A stretch of 64,000 nt of DNA, from contig CM059557.1 of assembly GCA_030386875.1 (NCBI GenBank), positions 60,900,514 through 60,964,513 on the forward strand. Direction: 5' to 3'. The notes under the pieces are model-generated. The model saw only the letters and a list, made by a program, of their open reading frames with translations. It made no database searches and was not told the DNA's origin. The position numbers were made by a program, and so were the translations under genes. This DNA is from Morinoia aosen. Lineage: Eukaryota > Arthropoda > Malacostraca > Amphipoda > Talitridae. Below are positions 1 to 11,795 of this stretch, in pieces. Each line of letters begins with the position of its first letter. Positions within the stretch are counted from its first letter, which is position 1.

Positions 1-70
1 TCCATGAACAACGAGTTGAAACGAAAATTATTTCTATAGTTTGAAAGTAATTAATTGCATTCTATAGCAT

Positions 71-85
71 ATGTATATTGTAAGC
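71..85. repeat. 15-bp direct repeat flanking PLE1
   Basis: ATGTATATTGTAAGC occurs here and again, exactly, at 2966-2980, directly outside the Penelope-like element. PLE target duplications vary in length, so this fits a target-site duplication. It would make the element 86-2965, including about 49 bp beyond the end of its inverted repeat. Confidence 0.6.
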
Positions 86-494
86 GAAGAATGCACCACG
101 TATTGAAATCATGTTTGATTAAGATTTCACACGAACTATACATTTAAAACTAAGTCAGTACTATAAAACGTTTCGGAGACCAGCTCTATCTTCAGTTAAC
201 AGTCTGAAAAGATAAAAATAAAGAACAAAATCAGTCTTTCTATACAAAATAGATAGGCATATAAAATCTGCAAGTATATTTGCAATGGGTTAGAACTATT
301 TGCGCTATTGAGCTCTGGCTTTCTTTAGAGATAAAAAGAGATTCTTAAGTAAGTAAATCTAAATTATTTGATGCTGTGCGTAAAATAGAAAAATTTTCCT
401 CCGCTATTCGGTCACAACACTGATCGCTGTGAAGGCGGATAGATGAATGAGGCGGTTGGGTCAGAGGTCTTCCGCTACGGTAGCTGACTTCACG
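86..494 (-). repeat. PLE1 inverted pseudo-LTR, left copy
   Basis: Reverse complement of 2508-2916, with scattered substitutions and small indels. It begins GCGAAGAATGCACC and ends CTGACTTCACG. It contains an antisense copy of the PLE C-terminal coding tail and of the hammerhead-like motif. The divergence between copies shows an old insertion. Confidence 0.85.
170..195 (-). ncRNA. Hammerhead-like motif in left PLE1 repeat
   Basis: On the minus strand the order is CTGAAGA, a short hairpin, then GAAAC, the arrangement of a hammerhead ribozyme core. PLEs are known to encode hammerhead motifs in their pseudo-LTRs. There is one extra base after CTGAAGA and I cannot find a convincing stem III, so activity is doubtful. 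Confidence 0.4.
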
Positions 495-529
495 CAAGTG
501 TGGCAACCTAACCTAACTTAACCGGAAGA

Positions 530-2740
530 GTGGCAACCGCTGAAGCTGAAGTCTGCGTTACCTTTTCTCGCTTGGACGCGTTGTGCGTACGTGGTTTTCG
601 GCAATCGGAAGATGAAAAGTTCAAAGTGGTTACTCTCAGGGTGCATAACAGGAAACTTGATAACCTCGGTGTGCAATACAACATCAACCCATGTGATCCA
701 AACAAAGCGATATTCAACTACAGTGCAATATCGTTATCGGAGCGTACTAAAATATTATTAGCTTTTGGTCTTGACTTCTACTTACCCATTTTTAAATTGG
801 ACTTTTACAAATACTTCTTATCCCACGAAAAACTTGCTTATTCGATTAAAACTTTACAGTGCACTGACCGTACGAGATTCTTGCAAGATTTACGTTCTTT
901 AGCTCATTGCTACTTCTATAGTTTTAAACCGCAGATAATTTTCTCAACCGTGTTTCAGAAGAACGATGTTTCTGCGCTATAAGAATTGGGCCGTAACGAT
1001 GAAATCGTAATACGTAAACCTGATAAAGGTAGAGGCGTTGTAATTCTTAATAAGTCCGTGTACAAAACTAAAATGGAAACTTTAATTTCTGATGTATCAA
1101 AATGTAAATTGATTACAGAATCATGGAAAAAAACTATTCTCCATATTGAAGACAAGATCAATAACTTTTTGCGGGGAGCTAAAAAAATTACACGTTTTGT
1201 CAAATGAAATATATTCAAAGTTGTACGTGTCTGGTTCATGTCCGGGAGTATCGTACGGTTTACCTAAAGTACACAAGCCAGACTTTCCATCCAAGTTTCA
1301 GTTCCGACCTATTTTTGCTGCCTGTAACACGCCTAGTTTCAATTTAGCACGATTCATGGTACCTTTGTTAAATCCTGTGACTAAGAATGATTATATATTA
1401 GAAAATTGTTCTCAGTTCGTTAGGGAGATAAAATCTTTTTGGAATGCAAATCGAGTGACAATGGCTTCATTTGATGTAGAAAATTTATCCACTAATATTC
1501 CATAAGCAGAAACTATCAACATAAATATAAATGCCCTTTTTTTCGTCAACAGACGCGGCTTTAGGTCTAGGAAAAACTCATTTTAAAACCCTCCTTGAAC
1601 TTTCCGTGTTGAATTCTGTGTTTATTTTTGCAGGAAAGTTGTATAAGCAAGTTGAGGGTCTCGGTATGGGTCTTCCTCTATATATATATATAGGGCCTAC
1701 GTTTGCCAATATTTTCATGTGTCATTGGGAAGAAAAATGGTAGGCAGGTTGTCCTACAGAGTTTAAACCTGAATTCTATCGTAGATATATTGATGATACT
1801 TTTTTTTATTGTTTAGAGACCCTAGCCATGCACTTTTGTTCAGGGATTACTTAAACTCAAAGCACCCGTCTATAAATTTCACAATTGAAATTGACACGAA
1901 TAATTGTTTTCCTTTTTTGGATGCTAAAATTACTAGAAGCGGTCATACGTTCAGTTCATCTGTCTTTCGAAAGAGACATTCACTGGTCTGGGTTTGAGCT
2001 GTTTTAGTTTCTGTAACTATAGATTCAAAATTGATACTATAAAGACCTTATCAAATCGTGCTTTCAATATTTGTTCGAATTACGTAGATCTTCATATGGA
2101 GTTTTCTTTTTTTCTTTCTTACAGAATTTTCTATGAAAAAATGGGTAGCCTACCCTACTTCTATTGTCAATATTCGTATTAAAAATTTTTGGCTAAGAAA
2201 TACTCCGTAACCAACGCCGTGATGGAACCACTGCAACGTCTCTATTGCGTTTTTCCCTATTTTGGATATTACACTGACAAAATGTCACGAGATTTAGAAA
2301 TTCTTTTTAAACTGCTTTTTCCTGCTGTAAAACTGTGCATTGTTTCTGTTAATTGACTAAAAATTGGCTCCTTCTTTCTCTACAAGGACGTGATTCCTAA
2401 ACGGATGCGGGCATCCATCGTGTATAAGTTTAATTGTGTACAGTGTACATACATCTGGCTATGTCGGCATGACGACTTTGCCATTCTAAATTAGGATTGC
2501 CCAACACCGTGAAGTCAGCTACCGAAGCGGAAGACCTCTGACCCAACCGCCTCATTCATCTATCCGCCTTTACAGCGAGCAGTGTTGTGACCGAATAGCA
2601 GAGGAAAATTTTTCTATTGTACGCACAGCATCAAATAACTCAAGATTTACGCATTTTAGAATCTCTAATCTCTAAAGAAAAGCCAGAGCTCAATAGCGCA
2701 AATAGTTCTTACCCATTGCAAATTTACTCGCAGATTTTAT
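530..2740 (+). pseudogene. PLE1 reverse transcriptase / GIY-YIG endonuclease, broken
   Basis: Fragments in order: a PLE N-terminal region (530-982, with SISL-like helix and YFYSFKPQ); an RT start with RKPDKGRGVVILNK (about 1010-1055); GLPKVHKPDF (about 1258-1287); FDVENLSTNIP (ends about 1503); a GLGMGLP block (about 1660-1680) followed by FANIFM; the catalytic YIDD at 1786-1797; a FLDAKITR block (about 1915-1935); a GIY-YIG remnant VYKFNCVQC (about 2420-2445); and a C-terminal LRILESLISKEKPELN tail (about 2650-2700). Frame changes lie near 1140-1210, 1505, 1743-1809 and 1990. The 530 opening codon is GTG, so the true start is unknown. Inferred original role: target-primed reverse transcription of the element RNA. 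Confidence 0.85.
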
Positions 2741-2916
2741 ATACCCATCTATTTTTTATAGGAAGACTCATTATGTTCTTTATTTATATCTTTGCAGACT
2801 GTTAACCGAAGATGGAGCTGGTCTCAGAAACGTTTTATAGTACTGACTTAGTTTTAAATTTATAGTTCGTGTGAAATCTTATTTAAACATGATTTAAATA
2901 CGTGGAGCATTCTTCG
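2508..2916 (+). repeat. PLE1 inverted pseudo-LTR, right copy
   Basis: The 3' end of the element in sense orientation. It carries the end of the endonuclease frame, then non-coding tail with the hammerhead-like motif, ending ATTCTTCG. It pairs with 86-494. Confidence 0.85.
2806..2831 (+). ncRNA. Hammerhead-like motif in right PLE1 repeat
   Basis: Sense copy of the motif at 170-195. Here the first block has decayed to CCGAAGA and the second reads AGAAAC, so this copy is further from the ribozyme consensus. Confidence 0.35.
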
Positions 2917-2980
2917 TTTTTAAATTCCTAATGATCGTTCGCCTTAAGAAAAGTAACTTTCCTAGATGTATATTGTAAGC

Positions 2981-4560
2981 ATGCAACACATTTATCTATC
3001 CGTGTTTTTTTTTGTAAAAGAATGCTTCCTAATGGACTTGGAGTTCGACTGACGTTGCAAACCTCTTTACAACTCATGAAAATGCCTTCGAAACTGTCAC
3101 CCAGCTCACATGAGTGGGATGCTGTCAATTGGCTTTAGGCATCCACGACACGTCCTCTCAAGTTCTTAACTTTTCCCGCGTGCAGGCTTAAGCAGCAGAC
3201 CTGCACAGGCGGAGAACCTGGATAGATTTTTGATCTTATTTTGAAATGATGAATTTTTCACGCATCGGCATTGAACTTGATCGAACGCATAGCACAGTAG
3301 CCTCTCTCAATTCAAACTATGCACTGCATTCCGTCGCTTCATAGCGAATATTAGAATATTCATTCGAATTAAATTACGTTTAATGAGTTTTAATTTCTGG
3401 TAAACTTCCTCGTGAAAATCTTTTGCTATCCTTTGGTTTGATGCACTTGTCACACCTTATTTTAGGATACAATAAAATTTCAAACTGGAAATTGTTTTCA
3501 GAAATTATGAACCGGGAGCACTATGGTGTGTTTCATGTATATGATGGGCTACATGTTCAATAACGCGGAGTTTAGCGTTATTTATGTGACGCGTTACAAA
3601 CAAAACACCACAAATTTAGATCATACTCAAGTTGTTCCCTAAGTTATTTCATCTTGATAATAACTTTACAAAGTGGCTACATCAGTTGAAGTGTGTGTTC
3701 AATATTATTTGCGCAATTGAACAGCGCTCATATGCATGCTCTGAAATGCAGAAGCTACGAGCAAAATAGATGAAAACATAGTAATGAAAAACTGCTCTAA
3801 AACAGTAATAATTATAATCAATTAGTCAGACTCCAGTGTCCCATTTAGTTCACATATCACAGTACTAAACAGAATAATTGAAAAAAATGACTTACCACAG
3901 CATTTAACACTGCAGAAAGCGTCTCCCAAACAAATGATATTTTTTTCTAACAGTGGTAAGATAGGAAATCGACAATGCTTCGTGAAACAGAATGTGACCA
4001 ATAGAAAATTTGCTAAATGATATAAAATATGAACATACTCTAAAACCATTCCCTGTATTATGTTGGTATTAATATGCTGCTGTGTATGAGCAGCAATAAA
4101 ACGTTTCATAAATTTTCATCTAAAACTGTGCGTGAAATTGAACGTGAAAGTTAGAACGACACTTGAAACTTTTAATTTTTTGATAGTGGACCATGACTTC
4201 AAACGGTTAATTCCAAGAAGAGGGCTTAGAAAATAAAAATTATTGTCTTCTGACCATGACCTCTAAAAGGAAATCTGGATGTCAGACCCCGCGTTTGGGA
4301 GACAGAGTGATGCTAGGAGAGACATACCGTTACTGCGAGTTCGCATCAATCTACCTTGTTGCTCGAAATAGTAGCGCTGGGACACATTTCTCCAGACGAT
4401 AGTGGACAGCGCAATCAGTGGGTGGGTTAAAATAAGAACTTCCTCTGTCTAGTTCACCACGTTGAATAGTGATAGCTCGCTTGTTAAGCCAACGTATTTC
4501 GATTCACACAAGTTAGGCAATACGTAGAGCATGAGTTTGCATCTAAAAAAATTGTGGTGT
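2981..4560. other. No recognisable feature
   Basis: AT-rich sequence with stop codons in all frames. A minus-strand stretch at about 3899-3950 is bounded by an acceptor-like CCACTGTTAG and a donor-like GTAAGT, but codes for nothing I recognise. Confidence 0.5.
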
Positions 4561-4570
4561 GGATTAACCA

Positions 4571-4596
4571 AAATGGCATCCATTAGGATGCCATTT
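4571..4596. repeat. Perfect 11-bp hairpin
   Basis: AAATGGCATCC, loop ATTA, GGATGCCATTT. A second perfect hairpin follows at 4679-4706. Together they may mark a small inverted-repeat element, but no target duplication was found. Confidence 0.6.
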
Positions 4597-4678
4597 CGGA
4601 GAGAGTGAGAGAGTGGTGGAGTTAGAAGTTAGTTAGTGGTAAAGTTAGCAATAGAATTATTTCCCCCCCTCCCCCCAT

Positions 4679-4706
4679 CAGTTGAAAAATGTAAATTTTT
4701 CAACTG
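4679..4706. repeat. Perfect 12-bp hairpin
   Basis: CAGTTGAAAAAT, loop GTAA, ATTTTTCAACTG. It follows a C-rich tract at 4663-4676. Confidence 0.6.
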
Positions 4707-4779
4707 CATGCGGAGCTAATAGTGAGCATGACCTTAGAATTTTATAGTCCCTTTTCATATTTACTTATAAACCTAACCT

Positions 4780-5143
4780 CAACAGAGAGATTTGTGCCGA
4801 AAAGTTATCAATTGTCCCAACCTATTGACGTAATTCTGTGTGTGTATGTACGAGTATGCATAGTGTGAGATTGCTAGTGTATGAGTATCTGGATTAGCTT
4901 GTACATGTCTGATTATGTGAATTAGGAGTATGCTATTGTTTTTGTGTGAAATAATGCAAATTACAATTCTTAGGCATTTAGAGAATTTTGTGTAATATAT
5001 ATGTTTTTTATTGAGATATTTGAACAACTTTTAATTTCTCTCCTGTTTCAGCACTGATGATGGAGTTTTAATTCTGAAACATTTGCAACAAATGTAATGT
5101 TTGCTTTTGCACTGGTTCTTCTCTTTATTCTATGTCATACATA
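4780..5143 (+). mobile_element. 5'-truncated PLE tail (PLE5)
   Basis: Non-coding 3' tail of a Penelope-like element, recognised by TTTCAGCACTGATGATGG followed by a GAAAC block, the same layout as the tails of the copies at 44.6 kb and 47.2 kb. The TG-rich 3'-UTR-like stretch before it (4835-4960) also resembles those tails. No coding part and no inverted copy is visible. The 5' limit is approximate. Confidence 0.5.
5054..5080 (+). ncRNA. Hammerhead-like motif (PLE5)
   Basis: CTGATGA, an imperfect hairpin (GGAGTTTTAATTC), then TGAAAC. Stem II is weak and stem III is not evident. It is probably a relic. Confidence 0.35.
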
Positions 5144-8100
5144 TATACATAAACGTATGTAACTAATACAAATAGTTCTTGACTGTTGAAAAACTATAGG
5201 AACAAGTGAATACAAGATAACACAATATAAATGTGGAGCTGCACTATTGGTATTCTTATCCCGCACATTTCTTTAATTGTTACATACGACTTATCATTTT
5301 TAATACTGTAGGTATTTTTCCTACAGGTGATTGAGCGATGTAATCGAATAAATTAGTACTGGAGATGTTGTCAAAAATCTACGAAATTATTACATATGTG
5401 AATGAATTACTCTTATTTATACCATTTTTTTTTGGTTGCCTCTAAGTTCGTTTTAACATGATCATAAAATTTTCCTTCCAAGTGCACACTTAAAATGAAA
5501 AATTGCAAGAACATTGTCTTAAAGAATGTAAATCCATGTTCATTTCGTAAATATCATGCATAGGTTTAGTTTTGTTGGTTGATTGCGCATTTTTAAGTGA
5601 GAAACATTATTCGGAAAGTTATTTCAAAATTTACCACAGAAATGCCTCCACAACGTTCGATGTAATTCCACATATTTTCATATTTTTTTATTTTTCTGTT
5701 ATTTTTTCAATGTATGGTCTATCTTTGATTCATCACTGACAGAATAGCTAGATGATGAGCTAGCTTTGAGATCAACGTGTGAGTCATTGGAATAAAAAGT
5801 TTCAACTGAATTTCTTCCTAGAATACTGATGAGGATTCGGATTCTCCTGAATAAATTTGGGACCGTTAAAAAGCTACTTTTGTTATAAAAATTTTACCAC
5901 TTAGTTGTATACAATATCATCTTTAAATTCGTTTTCCTATCCACAAATAGTTTCATACGCAGTAAAAAGAGGTATTATAACTGATAAATTGAGAATAGAA
6001 CACTTTTTAAATAACGCATTCTAACGCTGGAACACATTCTAAGAAATCAAGGGAATGCAGCCATTCCAGAATAAATGTCAGATTATCTAACTATAACATG
6101 AATGAATTGATACTTCCTTATACTGTTTACACACAGTTTAATCATCACTGCAGAGGTATTGAAAACTTTGTACTTGATCTCTTCCAACATTCATGAAACC
6201 AATTTATGAGAGTTCTAATTCTTGGAATGAAGTTACTATATACAGTGTCGAACAGGTGGTTTACATTAGCAGCCAATGATGATTTATATATTGAATAATA
6301 ATCTGTCTTGTTTACTTAATTAACATATACTAACATTCTGTGACGACAATTAATTTCACCAAAATATATTAGCCTGTAAATAGTGTCCACAACAGGTCTG
6401 TGGTAATAGAATAATCATTAGTTTATGGCAGTGCAAAATGTGAGTGTCTTTGCACTACCAGGTAGTAGAGATTATGTATGCACGAGTATGTATATATTAA
6501 TACTGAAGCACGGAATGATGCTGACTGCAAGCAGATTACAAGGTAACTTGAGTGACAACGGTGTGTTTTTTGCTGCTTGTTGAAGGTCGCCAAAATTATT
6601 TTTTGCACGAGGCAGGTAACTCGTTCATTGCAACTTATAGACATTAGTATTCCGAAAACAGAAGCAATTTATAATGCTAGTGATGTGCGTATTTTTGAAA
6701 TAATCAATTATTATGGAATTGAACGTGAGTTGAAATATTACTGAAATTATTCCAAGAGATATGTATTCGGTTGAAGTTGATGGACTGGAGAAATGATCTA
6801 TTCTTATGTTAACTTTAGATTTTATTGCTCAATTTATTGACTTGTGAACGAAATTTACACCTAAGTAATATTTTAATTTCAGTTTTTCCCACAACGAAAT
6901 TTTAATATTGAGCGGAAGAGCTCAAACTGGCTGCTTATTCACTACTCATAGTATTCTCTAATTAGTTGAATGCGTCCTTTTCCCCAATCAAACATGTGTA
7001 TGGCTAATTCTTATCACATCTGCTTTGAACTTGGATTTTTCATCACACTTTGACACGCAATTAGGAAACATATAATACGTGAAAACATCGCCTTAAAAAA
7101 TTAAACCAGAATATTCATACAATCTTCAAGTTACGTTTGGAATTAATGAATAAATTAAGTAAAGTGAATAAACGCTTTAGAAGAAAATTCATGACAGTAA
7201 TGTTAAATAAATAATTTTTATGTTATTTATAGGTCTTTTGTACCTAGTATTGCCATTAGGTTGGCGAGTGGGAGCCATGAATTTACTCATCAGTTCAGGA
7301 TCCCCATGGATAAATTATTCAGCAAGAACGGGGAATAGCTATTGCACACTAAAACCGGGATGCTCAGAAAGTTTTAGGCTTTAACAAAAAACGGTGAAAT
7401 TCACTAAAACACTTTTTATAAAAAATTAAAGCTCTAAAAATGTTCATTATACCGTGTGAAACCACTGAAGGCATTTTTTCTCATGTTCTTCCTCAGCTCG
7501 TATTACACCGACGAGCTTCCGTCGGAAGCCTTCTACATTGGCACCAGATTTTTCCTTTTTATATTTTTATCACTTCTGATGAAAAGATTTCTTCTGAGAA
7601 TCCACTCACCGAACAATCCGCAGTAGTGTCAAACTCATCATACTTACCCATAACGTGATGGTTGATTTTAGCCCTTCCAATGGCTCAACATTTGTAGTTG
7701 ACATTTCGACCCGGAAGAATTCAAAAATAGTGTTGGCTTTCTCAAAACAAATATAAAATAAAAAATAATTTCGAAATGATTACTGCAATATCAGGAATAT
7801 GTGATATACTTCAACTATTTTCTTACAAAAAACATTTACACTCAAGTGTGTAAACTTTAGAGCAAAACGTTCTTTGACTTTCTGTCGTGTGACATTCGAG
7901 TTAAAGGTGTTTCCAATTAATATTTCTAAACATAAAAACGTGAAAAATGGAAAATTAATTTACAGCAATAAACTTAGACCGCTAAGGACGGGAAGAAAAT
8001 ATTGGTTGGGCCACGCTGTTCGAAAAATCCGAAATCCAAGTGGAATGATAAAACTTATATTACTGATGCCAGGGTTTTAATATTTTTTGCCCACGTAAGA

Positions 8101-9100
8101 CTTATACATCGAAGGAAATGGTGTACTTTGTCATTAGACTAAAAAACTGCAGTGAAATAATTAATGAGTTTTTATTACAAGTAAGAAGAGACTTTTTTGG
8201 AAACTGATTTACATAAAACGAAAGTTCTATCGTCGACTTAGCAACAGCACATGGAGGTTTTTGCGGCCAAAACTTCTAGTTCGAGGTATTTCAGATATAA
8301 TTTGAGAGCCCGACATCTTGCGCCATTGCAAAGCTGCCAGATGTATGCTTAAACAGTGTCGCGACGACGACGTGAATTGGTTGAAAATTTTACCACTTTG
8401 GAACACGTACAAAATATTGAACAACGAGAATATTCTCTTATCTATGAAACAGTTAATATTTCTTAAATAATCAGCTTATTTCCTGTATATTTTGCAATGC
8501 AAAATGTACAACAGATAGAGTGTAATTTTTTTTCAACCAACGGAACTTAAGAACACAGGGTGTAAATAAACGAGTGGTATGAACTCTTATTGTAGTCAAG
8601 AAAAGGAAAACAAACTCTTTCTCACAATTACGAAATATTTCAGAACTCCTTAGTTTCCAAAACACTGGAGTTCAGAATTAAACCTCGATGCTTTAATTGG
8701 GCATCGAGGTTCATTTCTGCTTCAATAACATTTCAGCTTCAGAGAAATGTCATAACGGAAAGTGAAGCGCTCTTAAGGAAAATAATTTGTTTCCATGAAA
8801 TTTTACATCATCTGATCGAAATGCTTGCTCCGTACGTCAAAACAGGTCTGGTATCTCTTCTAAAGGACTTCTGGAGGCGCGGTTTTTGCCTGCTCCGGTC
8901 GTTACCCTGGCGACAAGATTCGTTTTAGACTCGACTTGTGGTTTGTGCCTTAGTGATTTCATGTGGCACGTAAAAAAATTTATAAGACATGAACGTGGAG
9001 ATTTTAGGGAGATTTGGAGAATTTTTAGATTTTTACTGAACCTAAAGATTTTAGAGTCCATAGCGCTGGTCAACTAAGCTCTATCCACCAATTCGGTGCA
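5144..9100. other. No recognisable gene
   Basis: AT-rich with only short random frames. A perfect 11-bp hairpin lies at 8681-8711 (AACCTCGATGC, 9-nt loop, GCATCGAGGTT). The stretch GATGCTCAGAAAGTTTTAGG near 7360 looks like a mariner terminus, but no partner end or transposase was found. Confidence 0.4.
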
Positions 9101-9420
9101 CACTGGTGAGCACTATCGCAACATTGAAGGCATTTATCGTCATATATTGGACAAAAATGGCATCCCAGCAACAGATCATTTTTTTCACAAATCGGGAGCA
9201 GACTTATTAACCGAACATCGACCCGATATAGATGAAAATTTAGGCTGCAAATGATCAAACACAAAATCAACGTTCACCATTGGCCAAGGCAATTGCCGAA
9301 CTTCAACCAGATTGAAAATCTAAGCCGACAATGAAGAATCAGATCAAGAATTCTATAGAATCCTGGGGTGTTGAACAGTTTGTATTGAAAAATGGACGAA
9401 TGTATCACTAAACTTTCGGA
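9100..9420 (+). pseudogene. Tc1-like transposase C-terminal remnant
   Basis: The translation HHWPRQLPNFNQIENL (about 9273-9320) matches the conserved Tc1 block around the third catalytic residue (WP..SPDLNPIENLW in the family). The upstream 9115-9180 stretch reads like the Y..IL segment. Several stops and frame changes make it non-functional. The rest of the transposase and the terminal repeats are not visible. Confidence 0.55.
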
Positions 9421-9616
9421 CGCCAGTTTCATCATCTGAAAAGTGTTTCTGATTATTTATAGAAATGTTAAGAAATAGAATAACAGTAAGTCTAAAATTG
9501 TCTACTCTAATATTTTTGTCTTTAACCGGATATTTATTGCAGAATATGAGTACGTATACTAGAAAAATTAAGGTTTAATTTTATGTTTTTGAGTAAACTA
9601 GTATTATCTGAAATTA

Positions 9617-9720
9617 GGGCTCCGTGAGGGGAGCCTACGTACCACGAATCGTCTAACTTTTGATAAAAAAACTTCTTTTGCGCACATTGCACATTGCGGT
9701 ACGTGGGTTCCACCCGTTAA
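9617..9720. repeat. Short inverted-repeat element
   Basis: GGGAGCCTACGTACCACG on the left is imperfectly complementary to CGGTACGTGGGTTCCACCCG on the right, giving a ~100-bp hairpin-like unit. It could be a small MITE; no target duplication is clear. Confidence 0.35.
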
Positions 9721-11630
9721 GCGTTTTATGTGAGAGTCGTTGAGCATGCTGGTCGGAGCGAACAGGTCAATTTCTTGCTGCCCCCCTGCATTCTAACAAT
9801 TGGCTGCATTGCAGTAAAGCTCATACGACCGAAGAATTTTTTTGACAGTTCGACAAATTTTGACTCGCACATCATTCTGTCATTGTGACAATAAGTTAAA
9901 ACCATCACTTAACGATTTGCTGAGTGCTTACCTTCTCAAAAGTTGGCCGGTTATTTTTCCTTGCACGCAATTGTTTTTTATGACCTTTCCGTTTTTTCCT
10001 TTATGCCTTCTCCGTCTGTATTTCAAAGCTTACGAGCGGAACCATCTGAACAATTCTAATTATTTATTTTCCATTGCCGTTTCAGAGTGCATTGAAAATG
10101 GTCAGAGATGGAAACTCCGCATCTGAATGTTTCAAGGTTTTTCTTAGCCATTATCATTAGTGTTGTTGAAACCATAACCACGGAAATGAATAGTATCACT
10201 CAAATCCATCCATGTGGATTCAAAATAGAGCTAAAAATCTTGTCTTCTTTAACATACACTTGGAATATCACATATTGAGCTGCAGTTCTTCAGAATGATT
10301 ATCAGCAGTGATCTTATTAAATTTGTAAAACGGTGAAATGTGATGATTGAAACTGCAAACTATTCAGAAAGTTTGAAAAAGTTACACGAAAAATTGTTAT
10401 AAAATTACCAATCGACAAGATATCTTTAAAAAAATACAATGGGTTTGAATTTTTCTTTGATAATTGATCACTTTCATGATTTAAATGCCGGTTGGAGTCA
10501 CTCTGTAAAAGACCATTCGATTCAAGTTTACTTAGGACTAGATATATTTACATTTTAAGAAATCTTCATTTCAACGATTTATTTTGCGACACTACGTTCA
10601 CTACGTCAGAAATGTATGCGCTGTCGTCGTCATGTCGCATGGCATTACTCAATATGAGCGTGATAGAAAAAACATACGTGAAGTCTCGAGTTCTTAGGCA
10701 AAATAACTTAGTGAACGCGCAAATTAAGTTTACGAGGAGCATCTGAAGTTCATCCTACAACAATATGTCGTCAAAGGTGTCAGCATAAACTTTAGTTAAG
10801 AAGCTGACCTAGTTGGGTCTGTGAGACCTGTTCGCCACAGCTATTATTGGCTAACTTATTCGTGTCAGACATAACTGGGCCTGGATGCATGTAGGCTAAC
10901 CTGTTTTCACTTCAAGCTCCGACTCTGCAGCTGAAACTCTAATTGGTGGCGCAGTAAATGCATTTGTTAGTGATCGGCTATAGTTTGCAGTCTTTGAAAC
11001 ACAAATTAATAAATACGTTATGGCAAAAATAAAAGTTCGCTCTAGTAAGTCTCCACGAATGTTATGGGCAGAGGTAATACGTTTACATGGCTAATAGAGA
11101 GTTTTATTGAACAGCCAGTACAATTTTCATTGTTTATTAAATACGTTTTTAAAGAACACTGTTCAAATAGCCAAATCGAACAAACGTAAAGCTGGATTGA
11201 TAAAACCAGATTAATTTTTTTCAAAAACATCATAAAAGTACTGGCCGTCTATCTTTATTTCAAATAGGCGAAAGGTTATATTGGGACTATCTATTATATC
11301 AACTTCACGCCAGAGGGCTTAGAATTATTTATTTCAGTTCATTTTTCACGCCGACAGGCTTATTAGCGATCTTTAAGGTGGGCTGAAGTACGCCAGAACG
11401 ACATTGAAGCGGACGGTCAGCGAACAATAATTTGTGACCATTAAGCCGCAGGCGGCCCAAAGCGCCTTCAACAGTCGCAATAGTAATGTAACAAAGGCAG
11501 ATAAGGAAACGGACAGATTAGAATTGTAGCAATGAGAAAATGGATATATATGAGTGGTTTGCTCTCTGCATATTTGAATTATAAATATAAGTGCCAAGAT
11601 ACACGTCTTAAATCTCATTATTTATTTAGG
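9721..11630. other. No recognisable feature
   Basis: Scattered frames below 100 codons without known motifs. No repeats, RNA genes or splice-bounded exons could be supported. Confidence 0.4.
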
Positions 11631-11658
11631 AAAGTCAATGAATAACAATTTCTATAAT

Positions 11659-11684
11659 GTTTCGACCTCCAGGGTCATTATCAA
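11659..11684 (-). ncRNA. Hammerhead-like motif (PLE2)
   Basis: On the minus strand: TTGATAATGA, hairpin GACC-CTGGA-GGTC, then GAAAC. Stem II is perfect (partly inside the first block), but the first core block differs from CTGANGA. Confidence 0.4.
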
Positions 11685-11795
11685 CCTGAAAACAAGCAGA
11701 AAAACTAGTCAAGTGTCAAATTTACATCAATTATGAAAGAAAAAAACAAAAAAAAAACAACGTGAAAGGAACAAAAAAAGTGTTCAGTATTAAAA

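Larger units (their letters stand above)
86..2965 (+). mobile_element. Penelope-like retroelement copy 1 (PLE1)
   Basis: A decayed Penelope-like element. Between its ends lie a degenerate reverse transcriptase and a GIY-YIG endonuclease remnant. The first ~410 bp (86-494) are the reverse complement of the last ~410 bp (2508-2916), which is the inverted pseudo-LTR arrangement known for PLEs. The coding region has several frameshifts and stops and a TA microsatellite (about 1680-1692) inside the RT. The 15-bp repeats outside support the boundaries. Inactive. Confidence 0.85.

Noticed and set aside
3899-3950. Possible 52-bp exon with acceptor and GTAAGT donor on the minus strand
   Set aside because: Too short, no recognisable peptide and no partner exon.
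8886-9077. C2H2 zinc-finger-like CGLCLSDFMWHVKKFIRHE
   Set aside because: Spacing between cysteine and histidine pairs is wrong for a C2H2 finger and nothing similar is repeated nearby.
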